Of a stretch of DNA of 50,857 nucleotides, positions 18,571 through 28,200 are shown in pieces (position 1 is the stretch's first letter; each line of letters starts with the position of its first letter). Source of the stretch: Stentor roeselii. Taxonomy: Eukaryota; Ciliophora; Heterotrichea; Heterotrichida; Stentoridae. Location of the stretch: the NCBI GenBank assembly GCA_006503475.1, contig RSEH01000310.1, positions 1 to 50,857 of the forward strand, written 5' to 3'. The position numbers and the translations under genes were made by a program. The notes beneath the pieces are model-generated. The model was not told where the DNA came from and did not search any database. It saw nothing but the letters and a program-made list of their open reading frames with translations.

Positions 18571-19872
18571 ATGGGAATTGGGAATGACTTAGCTGAAAAC
18601 TTTTCACTTGCTTTTGGAGTTGTTTTAGTTGGGCTTCCTTTGATATTTTCAGTGTTTTTTTCACTGATTTACTCTCCGAAACTGAAACAACACATCCAGA
18701 ACCAGCTGAATATCTGTTCAAATAACTGGATGGAGCTTCAGTTATTGTACTCTTTCGCTTACTTCAACCAAAACTACACTGACCTCGCTTTAAAAATGCT
18801 TCGTGCAAGTCGAAAATGGGTTTATTTTAACTTTTTTGACTCTTTTTGTGACGATGTGATTCAAAGTGAGCCAAAAGATTTTATTTTCACTGAATGGAGT
18901 TCATCTGCATTTAAAAACATTTTCACAATATGTTTGTTTATCTTATTTTATCTAATTTTTTACTTTTTTTTGAAGATCTGGGCAAAAAAGTCAGAACTTT
19001 TGAAATTTTTTCAATTTGAAGCAGGTTTACACTTGATAAAAATCTTTACTTTTCGAGTATCCCTGGTGATGTTTATTGAAGTTTATCGACTAGCTGATGG
19101 AGAAGAAAGCAGTTACAACACTGGACTTGTCGCTTTTGTCGCTCTTATGGTCTTAATGGTTGCACCCATCGGGAAGATCTTTTATTTAAGACTCAAATTT
19201 TTAGGAAATCTTGACTCGAATAAAGTTCTGACATTGTTCGGAAGTGACTATCGGGACTACAGAACCTGTTGGAGAGAGTTTCACATAATTCCTGAAAAAC
19301 TTTGTCTTGTTATCTCAGCCGCTTCAATCGCGTTTTTAGAACAGTTCGAAACTGTTCAGATTTTTTTGGTCTTGGGTTGTTTAGTGCTTTTTACCGGGTA
19401 TTCTATTATTTTTAAGCCTTTTCGCGAGTTGAAGAACAACTTGCATTATTGCATGTCTCGCACTTTTATCACTTCGATTTTTTGTGTTGTGGTTGGAAGA
19501 CATTACTATGAAGAAGACATGTTTCTTGACTTTTCTTTGCTTATTCTGATGTTTTTGTACTACTCGTTAAAACTTTTGTTTGTTTTTTATGAAATTTCTT
19601 TGGCTTTGGGGAATGTCAAGAAAATACTTGAATCTGCTGAGGATGATTTTTCACTTATTCAGAAAAAGAACCAAAAACTGGACTTTGACCCGATAACAAA
19701 CAATGATAAAACAATCATCAGCTCGAATCGACTCAACGAAGAAAATGACGATCTTCAGAAAGAATCGACCTCCACAAAGAAAAGGATAAAAAAAGTCGGC
19801 ACTGCTGAAAGCTCTGATGATAGCCTCGACCCAAGATTAACTCGCAAAAGAGCTTCTAGGAAAAAAAAATAA
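18571..19872 (+). CDS. Multi-pass membrane protein of unknown family
   Basis: I chose the ATG at 18571 (433 residues), since the longer in-frame extension has no ATG and would overlap the divergent Deltex-like gene. About seven hydrophobic segments are visible: an N-terminal one (LAFGVVLVGLPLIFSVFF), NIFTICLFILFYLIFYFF, FRVSLVMFIEV, GLVAFVALMVLMVAPIG, AASIAFLEQFETVQIFLVLGC, TFITSIFCVVVG and FSLLILMFLYYSLKLLFV. The roughly 70-residue C-terminal tail is Lys/Arg/Asp/Ser-rich and probably cytoplasmic. I do not recognise a channel, transporter or receptor signature; ciliate genomes contain many such proteins that resemble the C-terminal membrane part of larger surface proteins. It lies upstream of, and on the same strand as, the K+ channel gene. 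Confidence 0.65.
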   Translation: MGIGNDLAENFSLAFGVVLVGLPLIFSVFFSLIYSPKLKQHIQNQLNICSNNWMELQLLYSFAYFNQNYTDLALKMLRASRKWVYFNFFDSFCDDVIQSEPKDFIFTEWSSSAFKNIFTICLFILFYLIFYFFLKIWAKKSELLKFFQFEAGLHLIKIFTFRVSLVMFIEVYRLADGEESSYNTGLVAFVALMVLMVAPIGKIFYLRLKFLGNLDSNKVLTLFGSDYRDYRTCWREFHIIPEKLCLVISAASIAFLEQFETVQIFLVLGCLVLFTGYSIIFKPFRELKNNLHYCMSRTFITSIFCVVVGRHYYEEDMFLDFSLLILMFLYYSLKLLFVFYEISLALGNVKKILESAEDDFSLIQKKNQKLDFDPITNNDKTIISSNRLNEENDDLQKESTSTKKRIKKVGTAESSDDSLDPRLTRKRASRKKK

Positions 19873-20013
19873 TTATTTTTAATGAATTTAGAGCAACTTC
19901 TTAAAACCTGTTTTTAGTTTATTTGTTGAGAATTTTTCTTTTTTATTGCAGTTATTCTTTCGCTTACTTTTTTTTATTAATGATGATTTCATGATTGATA
20001 CAATTCATAAATC

Positions 20014-21960
20014 ATGTCGGAACAGTTAGACTACTTCGCCATGTTCAAAGATGAACCACATGAACTGTTGAAATTTTACAGTGAACGAATGCGCGAGCAG
20101 TTTTTGAAGGAAATTCTAAAAATTCCAATAAAAAATCAGCAGGTTTCAAAAATGTTTAAAAAACTTTTTCACAAAATCAGAGGTTTTCTACTTTGGAAAG
20201 GGATTTTAAAAGAATTGAGGATTTTTGGAACTAACTCTCATCTTTTTGATTCTTTTGGGAAATATAGAATGGATTTGGGTGAAAGGTTTACTCAGAAGAG
20301 AAGAGATTATGATTTTAAAACTGATATGCCTATAGACTATGGATATTTGATTGACCCTGAGTCTTTTTTTTACCAGTTTTGGAATATGTTGGTGCTTGTG
20401 ATGCTACTTTATGCTTTTATTGTAATGCCTTGGGTTATGGCATTTGAAGAGGTGGTAATTGTAAACTCCTGGTACATAGTCGAAACAGTAGTTGATTTCA
20501 TCTGTTTTCTAGATATAATCGTGACCCTAAACACAGCCTATTACGATTTACTAGGCCGAATCGTTTCAAATCGTCGAAGGATTTTCATGAACTACCTAAA
20601 AGGTCTTTTAATAATCGACCTGATATCAATCGCTCCATTTTACCTAATGGAAAGCGGCCCATTAGTAAAAACTAATTCTCTGATAAGAATCGTTCGCATA
20701 ACAAGCCTAACCCGAGTCTTAAGAGGTTCAAAGATAATAAAGTTAATAAAATACCTGAAACATTCAGAAAGTATCGCAACTTTGATTCGCTTTCTAAAAC
20801 TTTACAGAGGTATGGTTCGCTTGATCGCTTTAATCTTTTGCGTGATAATCATGTCTCACTTCGTTGCCTGCATGTTTTACTTCACTGCACGACTTGACAA
20901 CTTCGGGCCGAACACCTGGGTGACGAGGTATGACCTTGAAGATGAATCGAATGAGACGAAGTACTTAAAAGCGCTTTACTTTACAATCACGATTTTGACC
21001 ACTGTGGGCTTTGGGGATATAACACCTTTTACCTACAGTGAAATGATATTGAGTATCTCTTGGATGGTGTTAGGAATCGCTTTTTATAGCACAATTGTCA
21101 GTTCTATCAGTAGCTTGTTCTCGTCTATCGACTCTCGAAGACTTTTGATAAGTGAACAAATTAACGACATTGACCGACTTGGAAAATTTTACGATATCAA
21201 CTCGAAATGTTTGAAAGTCGTTAAACAGAGAATAAGTGACCATATTTCATTTGAAAAAAGAATAAACGAATACGAAAAGTCGAAAATCATCAGAGAGTTA
21301 CCTAGAAAAATACAAAATACTATCATTAAAAGTATCTATAAAGAATGTGTAACGAAAATCAAGTTCTTCGTTAATAAAGATTTCAACTTTTTAATTGACT
21401 TTTTGCCGAGATTGAGATATCAACAACTAGCACCTCGAGTTGTTATTTATGATAAACATGATTCTTCTCAATTTGTGTTTTTTTTGATGTCGGGTCGAGT
21501 GAGTTTTGTGCTTGGAAATCAGAATCTTCAGTTTAAGTCTATTGTTAGTGGGACTTACTTTGGAGAAATCGAAGTTTTGAACTGTTCGAATAGAAAGTAC
21601 AAAGTGATCTCTGAAGAAAAATGCGAAATTCTAGTTATTCCTTCATCTTCTTTTGAAGAAATCCTCATGAAGTACCCTCTGGTCAGAGATGAAGTCTGTA
21701 TGCTTGCACATAAAAGGAACAAAACGAATGAAAAGTGTTATAAGCAGGTAGTTGAAGTACTTGAAACTGTTGAAATCAAACAAGAAGCGAAACTTGAGGA
21801 CTTGGCAGGTTCTTTAAGTAGAAAGAAAGGCAGGAAGAGCTACATGAATTTTTTGAGACCTTGGAATAACATGAAGACTGAAGATTTCATTCTAGAGGAA
21901 ACAAATAAAATCTCTGCAAGTTTAAATTCACTTATTAAAAAGGTTCCTGTAAAACTCTAA
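20014..21960 (+). CDS. Voltage-gated K+ channel with CNBD-like domain (EAG/HCN-type layout)
   Basis: 648 residues. S1 about 120-142, S2 150-172, S3 193-212, S4 222-250 (regular Arg/Lys: RIVRITSLTRVLRGSKIIKL), S5 268-292, pore with selectivity filter TTVGFGD (329-335), S6 342-366. A C-linker and a cyclic-nucleotide-binding-fold region (about 440-575) follow, with FFLMSGRVSFVLG and SGTYFGEIEVL. The GFGD filter indicates K+ selectivity. In the phosphate-binding cassette the usual R-T/S-A is replaced by R-K-Y, so cAMP/cGMP binding may be weak or absent, as in EAG channels. In ciliates such channels set membrane excitability and the swimming response; the cell location is inferred to be plasma or ciliary membrane. 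Confidence 0.93.
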   Translation: MSEQLDYFAMFKDEPHELLKFYSERMREQFLKEILKIPIKNQQVSKMFKKLFHKIRGFLLWKGILKELRIFGTNSHLFDSFGKYRMDLGERFTQKRRDYDFKTDMPIDYGYLIDPESFFYQFWNMLVLVMLLYAFIVMPWVMAFEEVVIVNSWYIVETVVDFICFLDIIVTLNTAYYDLLGRIVSNRRRIFMNYLKGLLIIDLISIAPFYLMESGPLVKTNSLIRIVRITSLTRVLRGSKIIKLIKYLKHSESIATLIRFLKLYRGMVRLIALIFCVIIMSHFVACMFYFTARLDNFGPNTWVTRYDLEDESNETKYLKALYFTITILTTVGFGDITPFTYSEMILSISWMVLGIAFYSTIVSSISSLFSSIDSRRLLISEQINDIDRLGKFYDINSKCLKVVKQRISDHISFEKRINEYEKSKIIRELPRKIQNTIIKSIYKECVTKIKFFVNKDFNFLIDFLPRLRYQQLAPRVVIYDKHDSSQFVFFLMSGRVSFVLGNQNLQFKSIVSGTYFGEIEVLNCSNRKYKVISEEKCEILVIPSSSFEEILMKYPLVRDEVCMLAHKRNKTNEKCYKQVVEVLETVEIKQEAKLEDLAGSLSRKKGRKSYMNFLRPWNNMKTEDFILEETNKISASLNSLIKKVPVKL

Positions 21961-22043
21961 GATTGGCCTTTTATTCTTTATTCCAAAAATTTCAAAGGCT
22001 TACAATCTTTATAGAAACTTATAAATGATAGATTAATAATCTA

Positions 22044-23153
22044 TTAATTACACCTTTTATTCACTTTCTGAAACGAAGAAATTGATAAATGACGAGATAT
22101 ACTCACATTATTCGATTTCCTTCTTTTCAGAACTGAGCAACTTTTATTGCTTTTTTTTGCGATTTTTTGCATTTTTTGTAGTTCTTCTTGAAAAGTTGAT
22201 TTATTTTTACCTGGTTTTACACGAGTTTCAGTGAGTGGACTTTCTTCAGTCCTGGCTTGTTGACATTGGCTGTAAAGTTTTTCTTCCCATTTTTCTTTAT
22301 TTTCTTTATTTTCTTTATTTTCTTTATTTTCTTTATTTTCTTTGTTTTCTTTATTTTCTTTGTTTTCTTTGCTTTCATCTCGGTATCCGTGAGCAAGACG
22401 GTTAATGACTCTTCTGGCTTCTTCCTTCGTAAGACTTCCGCGATTCAAAAGCCGGTTCACTTTTTTCACAATAGTCTTCTTCGAAACAGTTTCCAAAGGC
22501 GAGGAGTTCAAATTTTCCGGGTTTTTTGTGTAAGAAATATCGGCGAGCAGTTCTTTTCCCAGACAAAGAACAAGTTTTTTATAACCTTCTACGAAACTCT
22601 TGATTTTCTTCATTTTTGCTGCAATGGAAAGGTTTTCATTTAGGTCATATTTCAAATTTTCTTGAAGGTCTTGCTCGAAATTCAGGTTTTTTTGTTTTAA
22701 AGATTTTGGGTCGAAGATAAGTGCGAGACAGGTTTTTACTTTCAGGTTGTAAAGCGAGTTTAATGTTTTTTCTTTTTGTAAAGCGTTTTTTTGTGTTTCA
22801 AAGGCGAGAAGGAGGTTTTTTACTTGATTTTCTGATTCATTTTTGAAGTTTTCTAATTTTTTTCTGACATCTGTAAGATTTTCTTGAAAATCACGAAGAA
22901 ACTGTGAAGATTTGAGTAGTTTAAACACTTTAAGTCCAAGTACTTTAATAGTCTGTGCATGAAGTAAGTCAGTTTTTCTCAAGTCTTCTACAATCTCATT
23001 AAGATTCTTGATACTGTTCACGTCAACAAGTACCTTCGCCTGATTATTTCCAGAACAGCAGTTCATTTCCCAGTACTTCAAAATATTTCCAAGTTTCAAA
23101 TGAAAGTTAGAAAAGCTTTCATTGATACGATCCAGGTCTTTCAAACTTTCCAT
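22044..23153 (-). CDS. Coiled-coil protein with eight tandem KEN motifs
   Basis: 369 residues from the ATG at 23153; an earlier in-frame TTG is not used as start. The N-terminal 220 residues are mostly helical/coiled-coil (LRDFQENLTDVRKKLENFKN and similar). Residues 262-285 are eight consecutive Lys-Glu-Asn triplets encoded by a 9-nt tandem repeat, followed by KEK-WEEK. KEN is the recognition sequence of APC/C-Cdh1, so the array could be a strong degron or merely microsatellite expansion. The C-terminus is basic (KKSNKSCSVLKRRKSNN). No family was recognised. Its ATG lies 25 nt after the stop of the TPR gene on the same strand; it converges on the K+ channel gene with 83 nt between stops. Confidence 0.7.
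   Translation of the reverse strand: MESLKDLDRINESFSNFHLKLGNILKYWEMNCCSGNNQAKVLVDVNSIKNLNEIVEDLRKTDLLHAQTIKVLGLKVFKLLKSSQFLRDFQENLTDVRKKLENFKNESENQVKNLLLAFETQKNALQKEKTLNSLYNLKVKTCLALIFDPKSLKQKNLNFEQDLQENLKYDLNENLSIAAKMKKIKSFVEGYKKLVLCLGKELLADISYTKNPENLNSSPLETVSKKTIVKKVNRLLNRGSLTKEEARRVINRLAHGYRDESKENKENKENKENKENKENKENKENKEKWEEKLYSQCQQARTEESPLTETRVKPGKNKSTFQEELQKMQKIAKKSNKSCSVLKRRKSNNVSISRHLSISSFQKVNKRCN
22291..22376. repeat. 9-nt tandem repeat (TTTATTTTC) encoding KEN
   Basis: Nine uninterrupted 9-nt units, mostly TTTATTTTC with two TTTGTTTTC variants and a terminal TTTGCTTTC, lie inside the coiled-coil gene. Read on the minus strand they give eight KEN triplets preceded by Ser. The unit length keeps the frame, so copy number can change without breaking the gene. 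Confidence 0.95.
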
Positions 23154-23178
23154 CTTCAATTTAAATATCGAATTCTTA

Positions 23179-23928
23179 TTAATCCTTGTTTTCTTCTCCT
23201 TTCTTCGCCTTTCCCCTTTTCTTCCGTTTCGCTTCTTCTTTCATCGTATTTTCAAAGACACTCTTCACATTTTCAAAGACCGGATGACCATCACTAAGAT
23301 AATCCTCTGCAAGTTTCACAGCTTTGCCATACATCATGATGGCTTCATTGTTTTTTTTCAGGTACTCCAGTTCGACTGCCATGTTATGATAAGCGACGAC
23401 AAGAATCGGAGCAAGTTCCTTGATTTTCAAGTCATCATCAAAGACACTTAAAAGATTTTCTTGTAAGATGATTACAGACTGCATCGCATGGGTCAAGGCT
23501 TGTTCGTGTTTGTTGATCTGGGAATAAACAGCGCAAAGGTTCAAGTGAGTGTTGGGAATGTCATGTTCTAATAAAAGAGCTGATTTCAAGTACTTCAAAG
23601 CCACTTGGGGCTTGTTCGCCTTTCGGTAGTAACAGCTTAGGTTGTTGAAGGTTATTGCTTGCGCGTGTGAATCGTGCACTGATAACACCTCTGCTCGCTT
23701 TAATAAGTCGAAGGCAAGGTGGGAGTCTTCTCGTTGCATGTAAAAAGTTGCTTGGATGTTGCATAACTCGCAGATTTGCTTGTAACTTGCTTGCACTTCT
23801 GAACTGTTCTCGCCGAATCGCGTTGTTCGGATTGCCAGCCCTTGCTCGACGAAGGATAAGGCTTCTGTGTATTTTTTTTGACGTTTTAGTGATTCGATGT
23901 TCTTGTCGAGTTCTTCGAGGTCGGCCAT
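23179..23928 (-). CDS. TPR protein, small
   Basis: 249 residues. Several tetratricopeptide units are visible: residues about 5-40 (YTEALSFVEQGLAIRTTRFG), 70-100, 105-140 (NKPQVALKYLKSALLLE), 145-175 (KHEQALTHAMQSVIIL) and 185-220 (LKKNNEAIMMYGKAVKLAEDYL). The pattern with FGENSSEV and DGHPVFENV insertions resembles kinesin-light-chain/NPHP3-type TPRs. The C-terminal tail is strongly basic (EEAKRKKRGKAKKGEE). It is probably an adaptor for protein complexes; no specific partner can be named. The start ATG follows TCATA. The coiled-coil gene begins 25 nt after its stop. Confidence 0.85.
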   Translation of the reverse strand: MADLEELDKNIESLKRQKKYTEALSFVEQGLAIRTTRFGENSSEVQASYKQICELCNIQATFYMQREDSHLAFDLLKRAEVLSVHDSHAQAITFNNLSCYYRKANKPQVALKYLKSALLLEHDIPNTHLNLCAVYSQINKHEQALTHAMQSVIILQENLLSVFDDDLKIKELAPILVVAYHNMAVELEYLKKNNEAIMMYGKAVKLAEDYLSDGHPVFENVKSVFENTMKEEAKRKKRGKAKKGEENKD

Positions 23929-24135
23929 TATGAGTTAAACTGGGTTTTTAGGGATTTGGCAGGTTGGAGGTTTGGAGTTGGAAAGGGTTAAGAGTTCTTT
24001 AGTTTGGATGAGGGCTTTTGTGGTTTGGTTTAATGAGATTCATCGTAGATCATTTTATTTTAAGGTAAGAGAATAATGAGGAGATAATTAATGAAAAAAA
24101 AAGACCCATCTTACTTCACACATAATCAATCCTAT

Positions 24136-25149
24136 CTAACCTAAATTATACCTCCCAGGTCCAGGCACCGCATTAGGTTTAAACTCTCTCTTCGCTTTCG
24201 AAACATAAACCTTCGCAGAATTGAGTTCACTTTTAATCTCATAACTTCCCGGTCCAGGAATGGCATCAACTTCTTTTTCCTTGAAACTTTTAATAAACCT
24301 CATACTTTTGCTAAGTTTTCCCTGAATAGTTTTTCCATTCTTATTCGGAGAGTATTTTCCAGGACCCGGGTTCCGGTTTCCTGGTTTAACATCAAGTTTA
24401 TTCCCAAAAGAATAATTCGGTGTCTTATGCAACGACTTAGGCGAATATGCATTCGGAGGAGGAACATCATTTCCAAATTCCAAAGTTTTTTTCAATTCAT
24501 TTCCAAACTTCGCTGAAAATGAATGAGTCAAGCTTTTCGGCTGATATTTTCCAGGTCCAGGAGTTTTCGAAGCGACTCCAGGTCTTTTCGACTTGCCGAC
24601 TGAGTACTGCAAAGAAGCGAATTTTCCACTTCGACTATCATAAGAACCAGGTCCTGGACTTAAAGTCGCCTGAAACAGTTCAGGTCTTGAAGTCCTCGTC
24701 GAAGACCCTCCGACGCTACGGTTAAGGTCGACTGAGTTGTACTTTCCAGGGCCTGGAGTAGAACTTGCAAAACTAGAGTCTTTTATTCCATGAAAGCTCC
24801 ATCGAGGGGCGTCTTGTATCGATCGACTTTCATATGACCCTGGACCTGGAGTGTCTAAAGTGACGGTCAACTCAGTTCTCTTACTTTTGCCGATTGTACT
24901 TGTTGTTGACTTTTTTACTATAAACTTAGGAGAATATGTGCCTGGACCTGGAACATGATTCGGCTTCTCAAGTTTTTTACCTCGCAACTGGAATGCTTTT
25001 GTTGAGTCTCGTGACTTCACCTCGTATGAACCTGGACCGGGAGAGTCGCTGGCTTGGAACAACTCGCCTCGAGAACTTTTAGGAAAGCCTATCCCGGAAG
25101 ACTTCGGGGATTGGCCATTGTTTTTTGGGTTCCAATGATCTGAAATCAT
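24136..25149 (-). CDS. SHIPPO/ODF3-like (CIMAP-type) PGPGxY-repeat protein
   Basis: 337 residues built from about ten short repeats centred on PGPGxY (variants PGPGSY, PGPGTY, PGPGKY, PPPNAY, PGPGRY), spaced about 30-35 residues apart. The last repeat ends the protein (PGPGRYNLG). STPGPG-type repeats define the SHIPPO/ODF3 family, many members of which sit on or in the axonemal microtubules of cilia and flagella. A structural axoneme role is therefore likely but inferred from family. The protein is basic and low in hydrophobics. The start follows TAATAATAA. The preceding gene on this strand is the ATG2-like gene, 147 nt upstream. Confidence 0.9.
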   Translation of the reverse strand: MISDHWNPKNNGQSPKSSGIGFPKSSRGELFQASDSPGPGSYEVKSRDSTKAFQLRGKKLEKPNHVPGPGTYSPKFIVKKSTTSTIGKSKRTELTVTLDTPGPGSYESRSIQDAPRWSFHGIKDSSFASSTPGPGKYNSVDLNRSVGGSSTRTSRPELFQATLSPGPGSYDSRSGKFASLQYSVGKSKRPGVASKTPGPGKYQPKSLTHSFSAKFGNELKKTLEFGNDVPPPNAYSPKSLHKTPNYSFGNKLDVKPGNRNPGPGKYSPNKNGKTIQGKLSKSMRFIKSFKEKEVDAIPGPGSYEIKSELNSAKVYVSKAKREFKPNAVPGPGRYNLG

Positions 25150-25296
25150 TTATTATTAGGATTAGGCTTGAATGGATTTTAGCAGGTTTAGGGAAAAAAG
25201 GGATTTTTTTTAGTGGTTGAGAAGGATTTAATGATAGTGAAGATGAAAATTGTTGAATTTTTTTGAAGGTTAGAGAAATGGTTATTGAATATAACA

Positions 25297-28200
25297 TTAT
25301 TTATAACGATATCCACTTCTTCCTTTGAATAGATAATGCACTCCATTCGCAACTCCTTCGAAAATCGAAATTCCTTCAACAGTAACACTTCGAATAAGTC
25401 CCACAAGTGCTCGTTTGGTAGCATCAGGTGCATTTTCTCCTTTAACAATATCAACCAAAGCGTTTTTAAAGTTCTTAAAATAAGCGAAAGGTCCGATGTT
25501 CCCAATAATTTTATACAATTCTTTATCCTTCACATGACTGATCCACCAGTTCCAAGCCATATTTCCAGCCATTTGAAAATTTCTAACACCCTTCAAGTCA
25601 ATCCTGGGCAGAGCAAGTTTGAATTCCCTGATTTCAAACAAATTCAAAATAATCCCTCCAGGATGTCTTGCATCTAAATTATGAGGAATATAATCAATAT
25701 TAATGAAAATATTCTCAATAGTCATTTTTTGCACGTAAAACTCTTGACTGGCCTTGGGAACTTCTTCGACTTGTCCAGGTAGTCCTCCGGTATGTTGCAT
25801 TAAAACTTGCTCATCAGGCTTCCAATTCACGACGTCAAGTGCAAAGTCAATGAAATGTTGATCAATGCTTAACTTTAAAGGTGCTAAAGCTGTGTAAACA
25901 ACCAACTCAGTGTCAGACTTCAAGTCAGGTCGAGGCCAGACTGCGGAAACTTCAAAAAGCGCGAAAACTGAAAGACTCTGATGACAGCTTAGGTCTTTTT
26001 TCAGTAAATATTTCACAGAACTCGCTAAAATCAAGTCATGAACTTGCAGGTCTCCAATAGAAAGAGTAAGTCTCCAGGAATAATGAAGTTCTTGAGGAAA
26101 TTTATGAAAATTTATTGAAATATTGTTTGATCTTATTGAAACTTGACTCATTGTTGTACGATTTGGACATCGAGGATGAGGAGTTTTTGAGTAGATGTTG
26201 AGAACTAGTAAAAAAATTGTTGATTTTAACTGGATTGAAGGAAAACCGTGACTTGGCTTTAGTCGGAAATGATCGTCTTTAGATTGTTTTGATGAAGAGT
26301 TGGGAGGGACTGAGTGACAATGGATTATTGAAATTTTTTGAAGTATTTCAGGATTTTCTTGCTTTAAAGGCCGTTCTTTTGATTTTTCAGAGATTTTGCT
26401 GGGGTTTAAATAGTCCTGAAGGTTGATACTTACAACTTTCCCTGGATTTAAAGGACTTACCAAGACCCCTGCAGTTGAAACTGGAATTTTTTCTTGTTCA
26501 TCACTTTCTTTACTGGACTCTTTGAAAAACTCATCATTTTTTTCTTGGTTTTTCTGATTTTCCAAGAAAAAAGTAAGAAAATCACTAGTTCCTGGATAAA
26601 TATGCAGAAAAACACTACCGAGGTTCACTTGCAAGTCGATCAGTCGATTCACCAAGGCAAGGGTCCTGACTTCCTTCGCCAAATAAAACGGTTCAAATAA
26701 CTTCTGACAGTTCTTACATCCTAAAATGCAACTTGTTGTGTCTTTATAAGAATCTCCAGGAGGTTTACTTTGCACGGCACTCTTCGGACTGACAATCGTT
26801 AAAAACATGTCAAGTGAGTCAAGAGTTGCAAGGACTGAATACCCATTATCAAGAAGAACTGCTTCTACGTCTTTAGGAGCTTCTTCAAACAACGGGTGCG
26901 ATTTTTCAATGTTTTCTGAAAAGTAGCTCTTTGAAGACTCGACCTGCCCATGAACTGCCAGGGAATTTGAATCGATTGACATGACTTCAACTGCCACTTT
27001 TCGAATAAATGAAAGAATTCTTTTGTCTTCTTTTGTCAAGTCGATAAAAACTTCATCAAAACTCACTTTTTTTTTATCTACTCTTGACCTGCCCTTGGGC
27101 AGGTCGATTTGAAAACCAGCTAAAAACTCAGAACAAGTCAAAAAAACATCGAAACAAAAAACAACTCGAAGGACTTTTACTGAAGTTTCTTCATTTTCTC
27201 CACTTGAAACAGTGACTTCGAGAGGGTCATTTGAAGTAGAATAGAAAAGTTCTTGATTTTTTGCTTCGGCGTTTAAAGTACCTGCTGTTATTTTTGAGTA
27301 CTTATGACTTGGCCTGATACAGTTTTCCATGGAAAGCAGCTTGACACTAGTGAAGGCGACAATGACGACAGGTACAGCAGAGTTCGAGACAATATTAACA
27401 GTTCTACTAAGACTAGCATCAAGTGAATAATAAGAAAACATGCAAGGTGCCAAGTTTTTTCCTTCACTTGTATCTTTTTCTAGAAATTCGACATTAAAGT
27501 GGTTAACTTGCACGACACTAGCAACAGGCCAGGGGTCTTTTTTTTCCTTATCATTTGGAATCAATTTGACCATTTTATTCAAAAGGCTCGGCTCAAGCCG
27601 AGCCACGATTTTATTAACAAAAATTCTCGTAACACACAAAGCCTTTGCCAAAGCGAGTTCTTCTTCAACAGAGCTGATTTCTTTATTTTTTTTCTTATTT
27701 TTCTCACCTTGCAAGTCAAAAGGTTCAGCTTCGACAGTTTTACGAACACTGATAGTGCCTTGATTAGGTTCATAGTAAGTTTCTTGTTCATGTTCTTTAC
27801 TTTCTTGAAGAAGTTCATTTGCTGAGCCTTCTTTTATTTGTCGGGAAAGTTTCAAGTTTTGACAGGTCAGGACATTTGTAAGGATTTCATCGGCGAACAT
27901 GCTGATCTCGCAGTTTGAGACAGTCAGATTTGAATCGCTTTCGCTTGATTGAAGATTTATCCAACTTGCCTCGGAAATTAACATCCATTCGTGGCCTTGG
28001 CAGAAACATTTGTCGAAGATTTCTTGGTAGTCTATTCGTAATACTGGAATTGATAGGGATATCGAGAATGGGATCTTACTTGGAGGACCTCTGCTCACGG
28101 ATAGTAGAAGGTTGAGGAAATTTAAAAGGGCTTTGTTTGTGTGAATTTCTATTGCTCCGCAGGTGATTTGGATTTTTCCTTCGGTTAATGTTAATTTTAT

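Noticed and set aside
22291-22376. CRISPR-like array
   Set aside because: Nine-nt units without spacers, inside a eukaryotic coding frame; it is a microsatellite.
22257-22643. Phe/Ile-rich hydrophobic plus-strand ORF (possible membrane protein)
   Set aside because: It is the antisense translation of the KEN repeat and its flanks.
27440-27825. Overlapping plus- and minus-strand ORFs of about 80-108 codons
   Set aside because: They sit inside the ATG2-like coding frame and have no domain or start context; shadows.
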